Shown: piece by piece, positions 5,015 to 6,131 of the stretch | Position numbering within the stretch: the stretch's first letter is position 1 | How the letters are laid out: each line of letters starts with the position of its first letter | From: Thermoplasmata archaeon | GTDB lineage: Archaea; Thermoplasmatota; Thermoplasmata; Thermoplasmatales; Thermoplasmataceae | Direction of reading: 5' to 3' | NCBI GenBank assembly: GCA_021845325.1 | Contig: JAKBRR010000121.1 | Span: 1 to 6,131, forward strand | Length of the DNA stretch: 6,131 nt | Made by a program: the position numbers and the translations under genes | The notes under the pieces: model-generated | Databases searched by the model: none | Told to the model about the DNA's origin: nothing | The model's input: the letters and a program-made list of their open reading frames with translations, nothing else

Positions 5015-5971
5015 TTTCATAATCTGTTGCAATGATTCCTGCACTGCCTTCTTTACAGCATCATCACTGCTGTAACGGTTTTTCCAGCCCATTGAAGTCA
5101 TTTTGTCTATGGAGAGAAACGCGTGTTTTATATCTCCCTTCCATCCCCTTCCTTCAGGCCCGCCGGTAAACTTCATTGGTATGCCTTTCAGACCCATCTG
5201 TTCAATTACGGTCTCTGCAATCTTCCTTACAGAAGTGACTTCTGAATTTCCCAGGTTTACTATGTCGGTTTTTTTCGTTTCGTTAAAAATGTGGATCATT
5301 GCTCCCACACAATCATCCACGTGGATGTATGACTTGCTCTGTGTTCCGTCCCCAAGGATTTCCAGCTCTTTGCTGTTCTTTTTCAGCTTATTGATAAAAT
5401 CAAAGATCACGCCATGGGTTGAGTTTCTGCCAACCACGTTGGCAAACCTGAATATTGAGGCTTTAATTCCGTGGTAATGTGAATATGAAGATATGAAACC
5501 CTCACAGGCAAGTTTGGATGCCCCATAGGATGAAATTGGAAGGCATGGTCCAAATGTTTCAGGTGTTGGAAGGATTTCCGTATCACCGGTCACTGCAGAT
5601 GTCGATGCAAAAATCATTTCCTTCGTGCCTTTCTCTTTCATGAATTCAAGGAGATTGAACGTTCCAATGACATTTGTGTCGAGAGAGAATTTATGATCTA
5701 CTGCTCCTTGCCTAACATCAGAATCCGCGGCAAGATGAATTGCCATGTCAAATTCACCGAGATCATGAAAAGCATCTGCTTTTCTAAGGTCTTTCTTTAC
5801 AAGTTTAACCTTTCCTGCCTTTATAAGATCGGAAAGAAATTCCTCTCTCCCTCCAGAGAGATTGTCAATTATTGTTATTTCATTTCCATCATATATCCTT
5901 CTGACGAAATTGGATCCTATGAAACCGCAACCACCTGTAAAGAGAATTTTTTTTCCTGTGATCTTGTCCAT
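5012..5971 (-). CDS. NAD-dependent sugar-nucleotide epimerase/dehydratase (GalE-like extended SDR)
   Basis: This 319-aa cytoplasmic enzyme belongs to the extended short-chain dehydrogenase/reductase family, whose members interconvert nucleotide sugars (for example UDP-glucose and UDP-galactose) through a keto intermediate with bound NAD. The Rossmann fingerprint TGGCGFIG (12-19) is followed by D36 after the second strand, favouring NAD over NADP. LAADSDV (80-86) is the usual LAA segment. The catalytic residues are T124 in ASTSAV (122-127), Y149 and K153 (YGASK). FRFANVVG (174-181) and YIHVDDCV (215-222) are substrate-domain landmarks, and GRGWKGD (274-280) with MGWKN (294-298) marks the C-terminal part. 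The length is usual for archaeal GalE-like proteins. The exact substrate and whether it is an epimerase or dehydratase cannot be decided. It probably feeds surface glycan synthesis. The ATG at 5971 has no SD but has a TATA-like box about 25 nt upstream, consistent with a leaderless transcript. The position before G129 is Thr128 instead of the common Tyr (V-Y-G). Confidence 0.92.
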   Translation of the reverse strand: MDKITGKKILFTGGCGFIGSNFVRRIYDGNEITIIDNLSGGREEFLSDLIKAGKVKLVKKDLRKADAFHDLGEFDMAIHLAADSDVRQGAVDHKFSLDTNVIGTFNLLEFMKEKGTKEMIFASTSAVTGDTEILPTPETFGPCLPISSYGASKLACEGFISSYSHYHGIKASIFRFANVVGRNSTHGVIFDFINKLKKNSKELEILGDGTQSKSYIHVDDCVGAMIHIFNETKKTDIVNLGNSEVTSVRKIAETVIEQMGLKGIPMKFTGGPEGRGWKGDIKHAFLSIDKMTSMGWKNRYSSDDAVKKAVQESLQQIMK

Positions 5972-5992
5972 ACCGTGTTATGTGATACCTTA

Positions 5993-6000
5993 CTTTAAAT
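5993..6000 (-). promoter_or_regulatory. TATA-like box of the epimerase gene (leaderless type)
   Basis: The minus strand reads ATTTAAAG preceded by ACAAA, resembling an archaeal BRE/box A. Its centre is about 25 nt before the A of the ATG at 5971, the spacing expected if transcription starts at or next to the start codon. The lack of any SD before this ATG agrees with leaderless translation. Confidence 0.55.
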
Positions 6001-6131
6001 TTTGTATAATGAAATTTTTGGCTTCTCTTTGAACATGAAGTCTTTTGACACCTTTCTAAAATCTCGTTGATTTGTTATTTGTTTAAAGAACAACCATAAT
6101 AAATAATATTAGATATATAAAGAACTGTTCG
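6001..6131. other. Gene-free right edge
   Basis: I see no coding sequence or RNA gene here. It is AT-rich and lies upstream of the leftward epimerase gene. It probably forms part of a divergent intergenic region whose other gene starts beyond the window. Confidence 0.5.
6113..6122 (+). promoter_or_regulatory. Possible rightward TATA box at the window edge
   Basis: ATATATAAAG resembles archaeal box A. A start site about 25 nt downstream would fall just outside the window. The short dyad GAAC-T-GTTC (6122-6130) lies right after it. With no gene visible to the right, this is only a candidate. Confidence 0.35.

Noticed and set aside
5103..5477. Plus-strand open frame opposite the epimerase gene
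   Set aside because: The opposite strand has a complete set of SDR motifs. This frame has no recognisable features or start signals.
6079..6093. TTGTT-TAAAG-AACAA dyad as an operator
   Set aside because: Five-base arms in AT-rich sequence are expected by chance, and no gene on its right side is visible to judge position.

Overview
The window looks like a piece of an archaeal chromosome, most likely from an acidophilic member of the Thermoplasmata. This is an inference. The evidence is an A-type (archaeal V-like) ATP synthase operon, AT-rich TATA-like boxes about 25 nt upstream of start codons, a mix of GGTGAT-type Shine-Dalgarno sites and leaderless starts, and a predicted surface protein with very few charged residues and many N-glycosylation sequons. 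No rRNA, tRNA, CRISPR array or insertion sequence was seen.

Plus strand, 1-2581: this is the 3' end of an A1AO ATP synthase operon. It holds the C-terminus of subunit D, then an unrecognised 45-codon single-pass membrane ORF, then subunit H (peripheral stalk) and subunit I (the membrane 'a'-type subunit with the essential arginine). The genes are packed and partly overlapping. A five-codon mini-ORF links the D stop to the small membrane ORF through TAATG and ATGA overlaps. The order D-x-H-I differs from the H-I-K-E-C-F-A-B-D order known in Methanosarcina.

Minus strand, 2586-4267: this is a probable two-gene unit that converges on subunit I with only 4 bp between stop codons. Its first gene is a fold-type I PLP-dependent aminotransferase. 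Eight bases downstream is a 210-aa protein of unknown function, which may be a stand-alone version of the domain that precedes the ATPase core in some HerA/VirB4-like proteins (low confidence).

Minus strand, 4306-5971: an NAD-dependent sugar-nucleotide epimerase/dehydratase (GalE-like SDR) has a leaderless-type promoter. It is followed by a membrane-anchored cupredoxin-like protein with an incomplete CuA-type Cys-x3-Cys motif. Between the two lies a perfect 12-bp inverted repeat that contains the epimerase stop codon and abuts the TATA-like box of the cupredoxin gene. It could be a terminator, an operator, or both. The epimerase might supply sugars for surface glycans, and the cupredoxin-like protein carries five sequons, but a functional link is only a guess.

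Right edge, 5972-6131: this 160-nt stretch carries no gene. It holds the epimerase promoter and a possible rightward promoter whose gene would lie outside the window.
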